From positions 93,359 to 157,358 of the forward strand of contig JABMOM010000029.1 in assembly GCA_013204105.1 (NCBI GenBank): DNA of 64,000 nucleotides. The letters run 5' to 3'. Shown one piece after another: positions 34,708 to 44,498 of the stretch (its first letter is position 1; the number at the start of each line of letters is the position of its first letter). Below the pieces are notes generated by a model that worked only from the letters and a program-made list of their open reading frames with translations, was not told where the DNA came from and did not search any database. Origin of the DNA: Flavobacteriales bacterium (GTDB lineage Bacteria; Bacteroidota; Bacteroidia; Flavobacteriales_G; Salibacteraceae). A program made the position numbers and the translations under genes.

Positions 34708-35691
34708 AAATTCCCAGTACCATTGGATGGCTTCGGTCAAGCCTGCCTTGAGATCATATTCGGGCCGATAGCCAAGGATGGCATTGGCTTTGACGGTCGA
34801 GGCTAAGCTATGGCGCACATCACCGATGCGCTCCGGACCATACTTCACGTCGATGTTCAAAATCTTTGGGTCGAAATTGCCCAGCAACTCTTGTAGGATA
34901 TTAATCAATTCATTGAGGTTGGTGCTTTGACCAAAAGCCACATTGTACACCTCATTCACGGCTACGGGATTGGATGATAAGGCCGCGATGTGATTGGCGT
35001 GGATGACATTCTTGATGTAGGTGAAGTCGCGCGACTGCGTTCCATCTCCATGGATGGTCGGTGCATCATGACGCATGAAGTGGCGAATGAATTTTGGAAT
35101 GGCAGCAGCATAAGCTCCGTCTGGATCCTGATGCTTTCCGAACACATTGAAATAGCGCAAGCCGATGGTCTCCATTCCATACAATTCTCCGAACACACGA
35201 GCGTAGTTTTCGTTGACGCTCTTGGTCACTGCATAAGGTGACAATGGCCTTCCAACCCTGGATTCTTCTTTGGGCAAGCTCTGCTCATCGCCGTACACCG
35301 AACTGCTGGTAGCAAAAACGAAGCGTTTGACTTTGGCATCCCGCGCCGCAACGAGCATGTTCAGGAAGCCGTTGATGTTGACATCGTTGGTAGTGACCGG
35401 ATCATTGATGGACCTAGGAACGGATCCCAACGCAGCTTGGTGCATTACATAATCTACCCCATCAACTGCCTTCGCACACGCCTTGGTGTCTCGAATGTCT
35501 CCGTTGATGAAGGTGAACTGCCCGTTCGACAAGAATGGGTCAAGATTCCGTTGGAAACCCGTGCTTAGGTCATCCAAACCCACCACTTCATTGCCGTGCG
35601 CCAAGAGATCCTCCACAAGGTTTGACCCTATGAATCCAGCTGCTCCTGTCACAAGGATTCGACTACCTGTGATATGTCTATCGATCACCAT
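34684..35691 (-). CDS. NAD-dependent sugar epimerase (UDP-GlcNAc 4-epimerase-like)
   Basis: This is a 335-residue extended SDR acting on nucleotide sugars. It has GAAGFIGSNL (GxxGxxG), the catalytic YAVTK (YxxxK), and GLRYFNVFGKHQDPDGAYAAAIP, which is strongly typical of the WbpP/TviC UDP-GlcNAc(A) 4-epimerase branch. It would make UDP-GalNAc-type precursors for the polysaccharide. The start ATG is at 35691, 27 bp after the rny stop, so it may be co-transcribed with rny. Confidence 0.88.
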   Translation of the reverse strand: MVIDRHITGSRILVTGAAGFIGSNLVEDLLAHGNEVVGLDDLSTGFQRNLDPFLSNGQFTFINGDIRDTKACAKAVDGVDYVMHQAALGSVPRSINDPVTTNDVNINGFLNMLVAARDAKVKRFVFATSSSVYGDEQSLPKEESRVGRPLSPYAVTKSVNENYARVFGELYGMETIGLRYFNVFGKHQDPDGAYAAAIPKFIRHFMRHDAPTIHGDGTQSRDFTYIKNVIHANHIAALSSNPVAVNEVYNVAFGQSTNLNELINILQELLGNFDPKILNIDVKYGPERIGDVRHSLASTVKANAILGYRPEYDLKAGLTEAIQWYWEFLGGGRPV

Positions 35692-35718
35692 AGCAATTTT
35701 TTCTACCTCCCGGCGGCC

Positions 35719-37257
35719 TTAACGCGCGATCGATGTTGCCCGCATCTCTCGAATGACAGTTACTTTCACCTGTCCGGGATAGGTCATTTCGTCTTGGATC
35801 TTCTCAGAGATCTGGAATGCCAACGTACTGGCTTCTTCATCCTTGACCTTATCGCTGGAAACGATCACACGAAGTTCGCGTCCGGCTTGGATGGCGTAGG
35901 ACTTCTCTACTCCAGGGTATTCCAATGGAATGCGCTCCAAGTCGTGGATACGCTGGATGTACGAATCCAGGATCTCTCGTCGAGCACCAGGTCGAGCACC
36001 GCTGACCGCATCACACACCTGAACGATCGGCGAGATCAAGGTGGTCATTTCGATTTCATCGTGGTGGGCACCGATTGCATTGCACACGTCCGCTTTCTCA
36101 TTGTACTTCTCGGCGATCTTCATGCCCAGGATTGCGTGCGGCATTTCGCTCTCTTCATCCGACACCTTCCCGATGTCATGGAGCAGTCCAGCACGCTTCG
36201 CCACTTTGGCATTCAAACCAAGTTCAGCAGCCATCGTAGCGCAAAGGTTTGCTACTTCTCGACTGTGCTGCAGTAAGTTTTGACCATAGGAAGAACGATA
36301 CTTCATGCGGCCGATCATTCGGATCAATTCAGGATGGAGTCCGTGAATATTCAAATCAATACAAGTACGCTTACCGGTTTCTATGATCTCTTCATCTAGG
36401 CGCTTCTTCGTCTTGGCGACCACTTCCTCGATCCGCGCGGGGTGAATCCTTCCATCTGTCACCAATTGGTGGAGAGAAAGCCGAGCGATTTCTCTTCGAA
36501 CCGAATCAAAGCAAGAAAGGATGATGGCTTCTGGAGTGTCATCGACAATGATCTCAACGCCTGTCGCAGCCTCTATAGCACGAATGTTCCGTCCTTCCCT
36601 TCCGATGATGCGACCTTTGATCTCATCGCTTTCGATGTTGAAAACGGACACGGAGTTCTCAATGGCTTGTTCGGTAGCCACGCGCTGGATGGTCTCGACC
36701 ACGATCTTCTTCGCCTCTTTGTTCGCATTGATCTTCGCTTCATCAACGATTTCCTTCATCAAGCCCATGGCTTCCGTCTTGGCTTCTGCTACGAGGACTT
36801 CCTTCATTTGCTCCTTTGCTTCATCAGCTGAGAGTCCTGAAAGGCTTTCCAATTGCTTGACCTGCTTGGAGTAAAGTCCAGCCAAATCATCTTGTTTCTT
36901 CTCAACGACCTCTAACTGTCGACCAAGGTTCTCTTTGAGATCGTCGATCTGCTGCTCCCTTTTCTTGGTATCGCCGAGGCGCTGGTTGAGTGTATTTTCT
37001 TTTTGTTTCACCCTGCTTTCGGCCTCAGAGATTTTTCTGTTCTTCTCATGGATCACCTTCTCGTGCTCCTCTTTCAATTGCAGAAATTTCTCCTTCGCCT
37101 GCATGAGCTTTTCCTTCTTGATGATCTCGGCGTCTTTTTGGGCCTCATCCAGAATGGATTTGCGTTGACTTTGCAACGCGGATCGTTGTAGCACCCACAT
37201 CAAGCCAGCTCCGCCCAGTAGTGCAACGATTCCAATAACCATTGTCATAGTATCCAT
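35719..37257 (-). CDS. rny: Ribonuclease Y
   Basis: This is a 512-residue membrane-anchored endoribonuclease that begins mRNA decay. It has an N-terminal membrane helix ([16 protein letters not shown]), a long charged coiled coil (about residues 30-170), a KH domain with [15 protein letters not shown], and an HD domain with [10 protein letters not shown] and IGAHHDEIE. The length matches the family. The start ATG is at 37257, preceded by the 6S-like RNA on the same strand. Confidence 0.95.
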   Translation of the reverse strand: MDTMTMVIGIVALLGGAGLMWVLQRSALQSQRKSILDEAQKDAEIIKKEKLMQAKEKFLQLKEEHEKVIHEKNRKISEAESRVKQKENTLNQRLGDTKKREQQIDDLKENLGRQLEVVEKKQDDLAGLYSKQVKQLESLSGLSADEAKEQMKEVLVAEAKTEAMGLMKEIVDEAKINANKEAKKIVVETIQRVATEQAIENSVSVFNIESDEIKGRIIGREGRNIRAIEAATGVEIIVDDTPEAIILSCFDSVRREIARLSLHQLVTDGRIHPARIEEVVAKTKKRLDEEIIETGKRTCIDLNIHGLHPELIRMIGRMKYRSSYGQNLLQHSREVANLCATMAAELGLNAKVAKRAGLLHDIGKVSDEESEMPHAILGMKIAEKYNEKADVCNAIGAHHDEIEMTTLISPIVQVCDAVSGARPGARREILDSYIQRIHDLERIPLEYPGVEKSYAIQAGRELRVIVSSDKVKDEEASTLAFQISEKIQDEMTYPGQVKVTVIREMRATSIAR

Positions 37258-37278
37258 TTCTCTGTGTTTTTAGGTTGT

Positions 37279-37482
37279 AAAAAGCCCGCACAAACAGGAG
37301 TTATGTAACCTCCGAAAAAAGCAAAAGATCGGGACTAACCGAGCAGCGCAAACGTCCAGTGTCTCCTCCAAAGAGGAAATCTCCCGACGGATCGAGATAA
37401 ACAGGCCTGCTTTTGCTACACACTAAGTTTCGTCCCAGCGTTGTAGATGTTCAGGTTACAAAACGGTTCGTTTGTACGGGCT
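37279..37482 (-). ncRNA. ssrS: 6S-like regulatory RNA (Flavobacteria type) with intrinsic terminator
   Basis: On the minus strand between zapA and rny, about 200 nt fold as one rod. A 13 bp closing stem pairs 37283-37295 with 37470-37482 (one mismatch). Inside are a perfect 8 bp stem (37304-37311 with 37453-37460), a 7 bp stem (37321-37327 with 37410-37416), a 6 bp stem (37330-37335 with 37382-37387) and an apical hairpin near 37364-37376. A large asymmetric bubble sits between the 8 and 7 bp stems. The 3' arm is followed by a T-run, so the closing stem doubles as a terminator. Rod shape with a bubble, length and neighbourhood to zapA fit 6S RNA, which binds RNA polymerase in place of promoter DNA. 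Confidence 0.7.
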
Positions 37483-37502
37483 AAACTTTTAAAGAACGTT
37501 CG

Positions 37503-37787
37503 CTATGATGCGAGCGTTGTATCAATCCGATCGATGAGTGCTTGCAGATGGTCGTGGGCCTTGTCGTACACGAGCTCTTCTGCTCCGTGGCCTTTTTCTA
37601 AGGTCAGTTCCAATGCCAACATGGCCAGTAGATCCAGCTTATCCTTCACCGCAAAGCTCGACTCTAATGCCTTGAGTCGTTCATTGATGAAAGCAGCTGC
37701 TTTTCGTACTTCCTCTTCCTCATCCCTTTGGACAGAAAGCGGATATACGCGATTCGCTATGTTGACTTTTATAGATAGTTCACTCAT
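37503..37787 (-). CDS. zapA: Cell division protein ZapA
   Basis: This is a 94-residue FtsZ-ring-associated protein. The N-terminal beta domain reads LSIKVNIANRVYPLSVQRDEE and the C-terminal helix is a coiled coil beginning AAFINERLKALE. It bundles FtsZ filaments at midcell. The start ATG at 37787 lies 4 bp after the stop of the coiled-coil gene upstream, so the two are one operon, followed by the 6S-like RNA. Confidence 0.9.
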   Translation of the reverse strand: MSELSIKVNIANRVYPLSVQRDEEEEVRKAAAFINERLKALESSFAVKDKLDLLAMLALELTLEKGHGAEELVYDKAHDHLQALIDRIDTTLAS

Positions 37788-37791
37788 TCAA

Positions 37792-38088
37792 TCAGTCATT
37801 CAACAGCGCAATGCATCTGTCAATTTCCCGTACTAGTTGGCTGATCCTACGCTTCGACTCGGTCACTTTTTCTTCATCTCCTTTGATTGCCGAAGCCATT
37901 CTCAACACTTTATTCTCTTCCTTCAATCGTTCGATCTCAGCCTTTAGACCTCCCATTTTAACCTCTAACTTTCCTTTGTCCTCTTCCAAGGACCGGATGC
38001 GCCCGACTCCCTGCTGATAGGCGTGAATCAGTCCATCCGTTCTTTTTGTAAGGCTTTCAATAGAAGAGCTTAAATCTTTCACCACCAA
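37792..38088 (-). CDS. Small coiled-coil protein (ZapB-like)
   Basis: This is a 98-residue, almost wholly helical protein with heptads over residues 30-65 (LEEDKGKLEVKMGGLKAEIERL). Position directly before zapA suggests a division partner comparable to ZapB, although no homology claim is possible. The start is TTG at 38088 followed by two GTG codons, any of which could initiate. Confidence 0.7.
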   Translation of the reverse strand: MVVKDLSSSIESLTKRTDGLIHAYQQGVGRIRSLEEDKGKLEVKMGGLKAEIERLKEENKVLRMASAIKGDEEKVTESKRRISQLVREIDRCIALLND

Positions 38089-38230
38089 CGATTTAGTAAA
38101 GAATAGCTACTACACGTAGCAGCGACCCAAAGGTTGTAATTTTTATGAATAGATTGTTTAAAAACGAAAATTTCTTTGCCCGATGCACCCTGCATGATGT
38201 TCTACATTCGCACGCATCTCAAGGCTGTCC

Positions 38231-39910
38231 ATGATTCGAACACTCCTACTTTCTTGCTGGGTCTTATTGTCGGTCTTGACACCGCAAAATGTGCGGTGTC
38301 AAGACGAACCAATCCGTAATCCCCTTCCCGTTGAGCCCTCCCTTTCTGGAAATTACGGGGAGCTTAGGCCGAATCATTTTCACGCTGGACTTGATTTAAA
38401 AACAGCTGGAAGGGAAGGCCTCGATGTGATGGCTGCTGGTGAAGGTCATGTGTCTCGCATCAAGATCTCTCCATATGGTTATGGCAAGGCGCTGTATATC
38501 GATCATCCCAATGGCACGACCACGGTTTATGGGCATTTACAGCGCTATTCGCAAGAAATAACTGCCTACATCAAAGAATATCAAGTAAAACAAAAGAGTT
38601 TCGAAATCGACATCTATCCCGGCGAAGGAGACCTGCCCATAAACGCTGGACAAGTCGTTGCGCTGTCAGGAAACACGGGAGGGTCAGGCGGCCCCCATCT
38701 CCACTTCGAAGTACGTGAAACCGCATCGGAAGTCCCTAGAAACCCGATTGCCATGGGGTTTCCTATTGACGACACGAAACCTCCTGTGATCGAAGCAATC
38801 GGAATAGCACCCATCGGCCTTGGGTCCAGCGTTCGCAACAGCGAGAAAACAACCCATGCTCGCGTGAGCGGGTCAAAGCTAGCCACTTCTATGCCCATTG
38901 AGGTGGAAGGAGTTTTTGGTATAGAAGTGAATGGCTACGACGCGCAGAGTGGGTCCTATAACCACAACGGAATTTATCGGGTTGATTTGGTCGTTGACGA
39001 TAGCTTGATCTCTCGCTTTACAGCCGATAGCATCTCCTTTGATCAAAGCCGACACTTGAACAGCTTGATCGACTATCCTTATTACTACAGCAATCGCCAA
39101 CGCTTCATGCGGATGTATCGCCAACCGGGTAACTATTTGGAGAATCTGGAATACAGGTCGAACGGCATCCTCAACCTCTCCGAAGGCTTGCACGGCATTC
39201 AAGTCATTGCATATGACCACGAGGGGAATACGAACAAGGTCAATTTTGAGGTGGACGTAAGCGAAGGCAAGGGACCTGATGCGTCGGACTCCGTGGAAAT
39301 GTTGGAATGGAATATCCCGTACTTCTATGAAAGCGAGGACTGCAAGCTCTTCTTCCCTCACCATACCGTGTATGCGTCCATTCCGCTTAACATCACGCAA
39401 GAAGGATTGGGAGAAAGGCCTTTCGTACATGTGTTTGACCCTTGGATTCCGGTGCAAGAGGCTTTTGAGATCAAACTCCGCATACCTGAAGACATGCCTA
39501 GAGAAGGTCTATTGATCGCTCAAACCAACAGTTCAGGAAGACCGAGCCGAGCACTTTCTAGCACGCTAGATGGCGATTGGGTGCGGGCCCTTAGCCGGAA
39601 TTTTGGCGACTTCACCTTGGTAGTTGACGACAAAGCTCCATCTATCTCCATGGTTAACTTTAAGCAAGGGTACACCTGGAATACGGGGCGTATCAAATTT
39701 GTGATCAAGGATAATTTCAGTGGAATCCAGCGCTACGATGCCTATGTAAATGGACAATGGGTTATCATGGAATTCGAACCCAAACAAGATTTAGTGTTCA
39801 TTGACGTTAATGACCTACCCCATTCAGAAGAGCAACAAGAATTAAGGATCGAAATTTCAGATATGGCTGGAAATGTTGCGACCTTTGAAGGAACATTGAA
39901 GCACCCATGA
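38231..39910 (+). CDS. M23-family metallopeptidase
   Basis: This is a 559-residue exported protein with a LytM/M23 endopeptidase domain near the N-terminus. The zinc ligands are the H and D of HFHAGLDLK (about residue 52-58) and HLHFEV (HxH). The remaining 350 residues are beta-rich with Ig-like strands and no recognised domain. Such enzymes cut peptidoglycan cross-links or activate other hydrolases. The signal peptide begins MIRTLLLSCWVLLSVL. The stop overlaps the next gene by 4 bp, so it leads an envelope operon of five genes. A -7-like TTTCTTTG (38171-38178) lies upstream. Confidence 0.85.
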   Translation: MIRTLLLSCWVLLSVLTPQNVRCQDEPIRNPLPVEPSLSGNYGELRPNHFHAGLDLKTAGREGLDVMAAGEGHVSRIKISPYGYGKALYIDHPNGTTTVYGHLQRYSQEITAYIKEYQVKQKSFEIDIYPGEGDLPINAGQVVALSGNTGGSGGPHLHFEVRETASEVPRNPIAMGFPIDDTKPPVIEAIGIAPIGLGSSVRNSEKTTHARVSGSKLATSMPIEVEGVFGIEVNGYDAQSGSYNHNGIYRVDLVVDDSLISRFTADSISFDQSRHLNSLIDYPYYYSNRQRFMRMYRQPGNYLENLEYRSNGILNLSEGLHGIQVIAYDHEGNTNKVNFEVDVSEGKGPDASDSVEMLEWNIPYFYESEDCKLFFPHHTVYASIPLNITQEGLGERPFVHVFDPWIPVQEAFEIKLRIPEDMPREGLLIAQTNSSGRPSRALSSTLDGDWVRALSRNFGDFTLVVDDKAPSISMVNFKQGYTWNTGRIKFVIKDNFSGIQRYDAYVNGQWVIMEFEPKQDLVFIDVNDLPHSEEQQELRIEISDMAGNVATFEGTLKHP

Positions 39911-40539
39911 AGTACTGCATTGTATTTACCGTCCTTTTTATTTCCGTGTTGACAGGCTTTGGTCAGAAAGACCCCAGCGAAGGTCTGCTTCAGCTTTCGG
40001 GCGTCGTGGTCTCAGGAGATAGCCTAACACCCGTTCCCTTTTCAAGTATCCTCATTGAGGGTTCTAGCAGGGGAACCATCTGCGACTATTATGGATTCTT
40101 TTCCTTGGTTGTGCGTGAGGGTGATACCATTCTTTTTTCGAGCGTCGGATATCGGAGTGTGGAATTCGTCGTGCCAGATACCCTTCAAAGCAAAAGGTAT
40201 TCAATCATCCAACTCCTGCAAAAGGATACGATTACGCTTCCTGAACAAAAGGTCTACCCTTGGCCAAGCAAAGAACAATTCGAGCAAGCCTTCCTCACCC
40301 TCAATGCGCCTACCGATGATTTCGACCGTGCTTTTGAGAACATGACGCGCGAAGATGTGCGGCTCGCAGTGCAAGGCGTTCCTATGAGTGCACAAGGCAA
40401 CTACAACTATGTGGTTCAACAAGAATACACTCGACTTTACAACCAAGGTTTATTGCCACAAATCAGTCTGCTCAATCCATTGGCATGGGCTCAATTCATC
40501 CAAGCCTGGAAAAAAGGTGAGTTCAAATCCGATAAGTAA
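39907..40539 (+). CDS. Carboxypeptidase-regulatory-like domain protein
   Basis: This is a 210-residue exported protein. After the signal peptide (YCIVFTVLFISVLTGFGQ) comes a CarboxypepD_reg-like fold (LQLSGVVVSGDSLTPVPFSSILIEGSSRGTICDYYGFF), the domain that usually precedes TonB-dependent receptor plugs. It stands alone here, without a barrel. The ATGA overlap couples it with the M23 gene, and the receptor gene follows after 13 bp. A role as a receptor partner is inferred. Confidence 0.72.
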   Translation: MKYCIVFTVLFISVLTGFGQKDPSEGLLQLSGVVVSGDSLTPVPFSSILIEGSSRGTICDYYGFFSLVVREGDTILFSSVGYRSVEFVVPDTLQSKRYSIIQLLQKDTITLPEQKVYPWPSKEQFEQAFLTLNAPTDDFDRAFENMTREDVRLAVQGVPMSAQGNYNYVVQQEYTRLYNQGLLPQISLLNPLAWAQFIQAWKKGEFKSDK

Positions 40540-40552
40540 ACGTTAAGTTTTA

Positions 40553-43045
40553 GTGAGATCCAGTCTTTTCATAGCTGCGGTATTCGTTTTTCTGGGACTC
40601 ACCCTAACTGCTCAAGATGCGACCATTAAAGGCGTGATCACTGATTTGAAGGGCAATCCCATTGAGGCGGCTACGATCGGCGTACCCGGCACCGTGTACG
40701 GAACGAGCTCAGACCCATCCGGAAAATATTCCTTCACCTTGCCGGGCGACCAAACATATCGCCTCATTGTCCGACACATTTCCTTCGAAGAATTTGTCAC
40801 CAACATAAGCGTTGCTGCAGGAGAGCAACGCTCGCTGAGTCCCGTGTTGGGCGGCAAGGCCATGGAAATTAGCACCTTCACTAAATCTGAGGAACGGAAC
40901 CGCGAACGGCCGTTGCGTAAAATTGAGGGAGGCATGGCTAAGTTCAACCCCTCGGTTACGGGCAGCGTGGAGTCCCTCCTACCCGCTCAAGCCTTGGGTG
41001 TCAGCATCAACAACGAACTGAGCTCACAGTATTCGGTGCGAGGAGGAAATTTTGATGAGAATCTGGTATACGTCAACGGTATTCAGGTGTATCGCCCATT
41101 CTTGATACGAAGCGGTCAACAAGAGGGACTGAGTTTCATCAACAGCGATCTTGTTTCGAACATCGCGTTCTCTTCCGGTGGATTTGAAGCGATTTATGGG
41201 GATAAACTTTCGAGCGTCCTTGACATCACCTACAAGAAACCAGAGAAATTCGGAGGTTCTGCGTCGGCAGGACTTCTCGGGTTTAACGCGCACCTTGAGA
41301 ATGCCAGCGATAACAAACGCTTCACCCAGATACACGGCGTACGTTACTATTCAAATCAGTACCTGTTGGGAAGTCTCGATACTGAAGGGGACTACCGTCC
41401 CCGCTTTATCGACTACCAGACCTACCTCACCTATGCCTTTAACACCAACTGGGAAGTATCATTTTTAGGCAATTTTTCCCAAAACCGGTATCAATTCGCC
41501 CCGGAAAACCGACAGGCCTCCTTTGGCACGGTAAGTTCTGCAGTAGGTCTTAATGTTTTCTTTGATGGACAAGAAATAGACGCTTACCAAACATCCTTCG
41601 GAGCACTGACCTTACAGTGGACCCCTCGGTATAACCTCAACATGCGGCTGATCGCTTCGGCCTTTCAAACTACCGAGAGTGAAACCTTCGACATTGAAGG
41701 GTTCTATCGCCTCTCTGAGCTGGAGAACGACCTGAGCAAGGAAAGCTTTGGAGACGAGGCATATGTCATAGGAACGGGGTCTTTCCTCGACCACGCACGG
41801 AACTACTTAGATGCCTTAGTCGCCAGCACAGAATTGCAAGGTGAATATTCCAAGAACGGCCATAAGTGGCTTTGGGGATTGAAGTATCGACACGACGATA
41901 TCAATGACCGATTGAACGAATGGAGCCTTGTGGATTCCGTTGGGTTTTCGGTGCCCTATAATGGAACGGACGTCAATTTATTCGAGACGATCAAGTCTGA
42001 CAACCGCGTAGCCACCAACCGAGTGATGGGATACCTACAACGCGATTGGAATTTCGACCTTGACAGTCATCAAGTCTTTCTAAGTACGGGAGCCCGATTT
42101 CACTACTGGGATTTCAACCAGCAAACTACTTTCAGTCCTCGCATCTTGGCATCTATACGACCCAATTGGGATGCTGACTGGCAATTCCGTGCGAGCTGGG
42201 GCTTTTATCACCAGCCAGCTTTCTACCGTGAGATGCGAGATCTTTATGGCAACGTTAACCCGGCCATTCGCGCACAACGGTCGATCCATTATGTATTGGG
42301 AGCGGATTACAACTTCAAGATGTTCAAGCGCTCGTTCAAGTTCGTGGGAGAGGCCTACTACAAACACTTGGATCAAATTATCCCCTATGAATTGGACAAT
42401 GTCCGTATTCGGTACTACGCAACAAATAACGCCACTGGATATGCCACCGGAGTCGACTTAAAATTGAACGGCGAGTTCGTTAAAGGAATCGAGTCGTGGA
42501 TCTCTATGTCCATCATGAAGACCATGGAAGACCTCATCGATGATGAGTATGTGCTGTACACCGTTCAGTTTGGGGATACCACGATTCAAAGCGAGAAAAC
42601 CTTTGGACGGGCCATCGACAGCTCCACGGTATACCCTGGCTTCATCCCTCGCCCGACGGACCAGCGCGTCAACTTCGCCATGACGTTCCAAGACTACGTC
42701 CCTGGATTAGAACAAATCAAGGCACACTTGAGTCTGCTTTACGGCACGGGACTTCCGACGGGTCCTCCTAGCTATACGCGGTGGAAAGACACCTTCCGCA
42801 TGCCACCGTACCGCCGGGTGGATATTGGGTTTTCGGCGCGCTTAAAAGGGGAAGGAAAGGAATCCAAACTCGCGTTCCTCAATAAATTGGAATCTGCTTG
42901 GGTAACCTTGGAGGTCTTCAACCTCTTGGCGGTTAACAATACTATTTCGTTTCTTTGGGTGAAAGATGCGCGCAACGTGGAGTACGGAGTTCCGAACTAC
43001 CTTACAGCGCGACGTGTCAACCTGAAATTAATTGTTCGATTCTGA
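40553..43045 (+). CDS. TonB-dependent receptor with carboxypeptidase-regulatory-like domain
   Basis: This is an 830-residue outer-membrane receptor. It has a signal peptide, a CarboxypepD_reg-like domain (ATIKGVITDLKGNPIEAATIGV), a plug domain (YSVRGGNFDENLVYVNGIQV) and a C-terminal barrel ending in NLKLIVRF with a terminal aromatic residue. It is somewhat shorter than SusC-type receptors and no SusD gene is nearby; the substrate is therefore unlikely to be a classical glycan system and may be an oligomer or metal complex. The start is GTG at 40553. Confidence 0.85.
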   Translation: MRSSLFIAAVFVFLGLTLTAQDATIKGVITDLKGNPIEAATIGVPGTVYGTSSDPSGKYSFTLPGDQTYRLIVRHISFEEFVTNISVAAGEQRSLSPVLGGKAMEISTFTKSEERNRERPLRKIEGGMAKFNPSVTGSVESLLPAQALGVSINNELSSQYSVRGGNFDENLVYVNGIQVYRPFLIRSGQQEGLSFINSDLVSNIAFSSGGFEAIYGDKLSSVLDITYKKPEKFGGSASAGLLGFNAHLENASDNKRFTQIHGVRYYSNQYLLGSLDTEGDYRPRFIDYQTYLTYAFNTNWEVSFLGNFSQNRYQFAPENRQASFGTVSSAVGLNVFFDGQEIDAYQTSFGALTLQWTPRYNLNMRLIASAFQTTESETFDIEGFYRLSELENDLSKESFGDEAYVIGTGSFLDHARNYLDALVASTELQGEYSKNGHKWLWGLKYRHDDINDRLNEWSLVDSVGFSVPYNGTDVNLFETIKSDNRVATNRVMGYLQRDWNFDLDSHQVFLSTGARFHYWDFNQQTTFSPRILASIRPNWDADWQFRASWGFYHQPAFYREMRDLYGNVNPAIRAQRSIHYVLGADYNFKMFKRSFKFVGEAYYKHLDQIIPYELDNVRIRYYATNNATGYATGVDLKLNGEFVKGIESWISMSIMKTMEDLIDDEYVLYTVQFGDTTIQSEKTFGRAIDSSTVYPGFIPRPTDQRVNFAMTFQDYVPGLEQIKAHLSLLYGTGLPTGPPSYTRWKDTFRMPPYRRVDIGFSARLKGEGKESKLAFLNKLESAWVTLEVFNLLAVNNTISFLWVKDARNVEYGVPNYLTARRVNLKLIVRF

Positions 43046-43818
43046 TGAGAAAATTGCGCTACCTTTTTTGTTTTCTAATGATTACGATGGTCGCGTGCCA
43101 AAAGGACGCAGCCATCGATGAAGGTGGATTGGCAGCCGAAACGCTCATCAATCAAGTTGCGGACCATCAAGCGGAGAGGATTCAGTACACGGCCTTTGGC
43201 TTTGTGGGCAACCACCCTTCTTTTGAGCGCGTCACCGATGGCTTTCCCATTCATGCTTATGCCGTCATTCCTGAAGGGGCAAGTGAAGTGCGGTACTTTG
43301 AAACAGACTCGCTTCAATTCAGGGATAGTTTGCGTGCTTATCGGCGCCAGCACGTCCGTTTTGAGCGCTTAGGAGATGGATTGCTAGTAAGGGCCCTCCG
43401 CGAAAACATTCGACGAGATCGCTTTGTTAGGATGACGTATCGTCTGGACGACAGCCTTTTCATCACTCCAGCCATCACGCTTCGTGCCGCATCGCTGAAC
43501 TCGGCGAAGATGGACGACATTGAATCGGGCTGGAATAGCGAAGGCTATTATGCCTTCAATTGGCGGTCCGTTCCTGGATCAGACCGATATTTCATTGTAC
43601 TGCGCGACCGTTCTGGGGATGCCTTGATAGCATTGACTACCGAACGTACCAGCTTTCAGTGGTACGACCTCCGCAGCGTAGCCTTGAACTTCTTTCCTGC
43701 GTTGAGGGACCCACAATTGGTGGAAGGCAATCCCTACACAATGAGCATCTATGCCATAACACAGCGCGGGTGGCTCACGGCTACCGGCGACCACGCTTTT
43801 ACGCTTCAATCAGAATGA
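43045..43818 (+). CDS. DUF4249-like lipoprotein
   Basis: This is a 257-residue lipoprotein: signal segment RYLFCFLMITMVAC with the lipobox cysteine followed by QKDAAI. The rest is beta-rich and ends TMSIYAITQRGWLTATGDHA. Position after a TonB-dependent receptor and a beta-rich fold are typical of DUF4249-type surface lipoproteins, but I cannot confirm the family. Its ATG overlaps the receptor stop by one base (TGATG), and its stop overlaps lipB by 4 bp. Confidence 0.6.
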   Translation: MRKLRYLFCFLMITMVACQKDAAIDEGGLAAETLINQVADHQAERIQYTAFGFVGNHPSFERVTDGFPIHAYAVIPEGASEVRYFETDSLQFRDSLRAYRRQHVRFERLGDGLLVRALRENIRRDRFVRMTYRLDDSLFITPAITLRAASLNSAKMDDIESGWNSEGYYAFNWRSVPGSDRYFIVLRDRSGDALIALTTERTSFQWYDLRSVALNFFPALRDPQLVEGNPYTMSIYAITQRGWLTATGDHAFTLQSE

Positions 43819-44498
43819 ATCCTCCGCCGTCATTGACCTCTTTCGACGTTGTTGATCTTGGTCGCATGTCGTATGGCGAAGCATTGCAAGAGCAAGAAGT
43901 GCGCTTTCAAGCCATGCTCGAAGCGAAGCGCACAAGCAGCCCTTTGCCCAACAGCACCTTCTTATTGGTCGAGCACACACCCGTGTACACGCTTGGGAAG
44001 TCTGGCGACTTGAACAACTTGCGACGAAAGCCTGAGGAAGTAGGGGCTGAATTCTACAAAACCACGCGCGGTGGAGACATTACCTATCACGGTCCCGGTC
44101 AGATTGTAGGCTATCCCATCTTCGACCTTGAGCGCTTCGAGATGGGTGTTGCCAAGTACATCTGGAGCATGGAAGAAGCCATCATCCAGGTAATCGGAAA
44201 CCATGGGCTGCAAGGAGGTAGGATCACAGAAGCAAGTGGTGTGTGGCTAGATTACGACAATGAGAAAGCGCGCAAGATCTGCGCCATCGGCGTGAAGGCG
44301 AGTCGCTACGTAACGATGCATGGATTTGCCTTCAACGTGAATACCGACCTTGGGTACTTTGAGCACATCATTCCTTGCGGCATCGATGACAAGGGGGTGA
44401 CCTCCATGGAAAAGGAACTGGGCGGTCCTCAGGACTTTGAGGCCATCAAGCAAGAAGTGGTGGAAGCCTTCGCTGTGCTGTTTTCTCTGACTACTTAA
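43815..44498 (+). CDS. lipB: Lipoyl(octanoyl) transferase
   Basis: This is a 227-residue enzyme that moves octanoate from acyl carrier protein to lipoate-dependent proteins, the first step of lipoate synthesis. It has RGGDITYHGPGQIVGYPIFDL, the LipB signature with the conserved lysine region, ICAIGVKASRYVTMHGFAFNVN and HIIPCGI with the catalytic cysteine. The ATG at 43815 gives an ATGA overlap with the lipoprotein gene; the longer frame is shadow. Its 3' end overlaps the convergent AsmA-like gene by 8 bp. Confidence 0.94.
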   Translation: MNPPPSLTSFDVVDLGRMSYGEALQEQEVRFQAMLEAKRTSSPLPNSTFLLVEHTPVYTLGKSGDLNNLRRKPEEVGAEFYKTTRGGDITYHGPGQIVGYPIFDLERFEMGVAKYIWSMEEAIIQVIGNHGLQGGRITEASGVWLDYDNEKARKICAIGVKASRYVTMHGFAFNVNTDLGYFEHIIPCGIDDKGVTSMEKELGGPQDFEAIKQEVVEAFAVLFSLTT

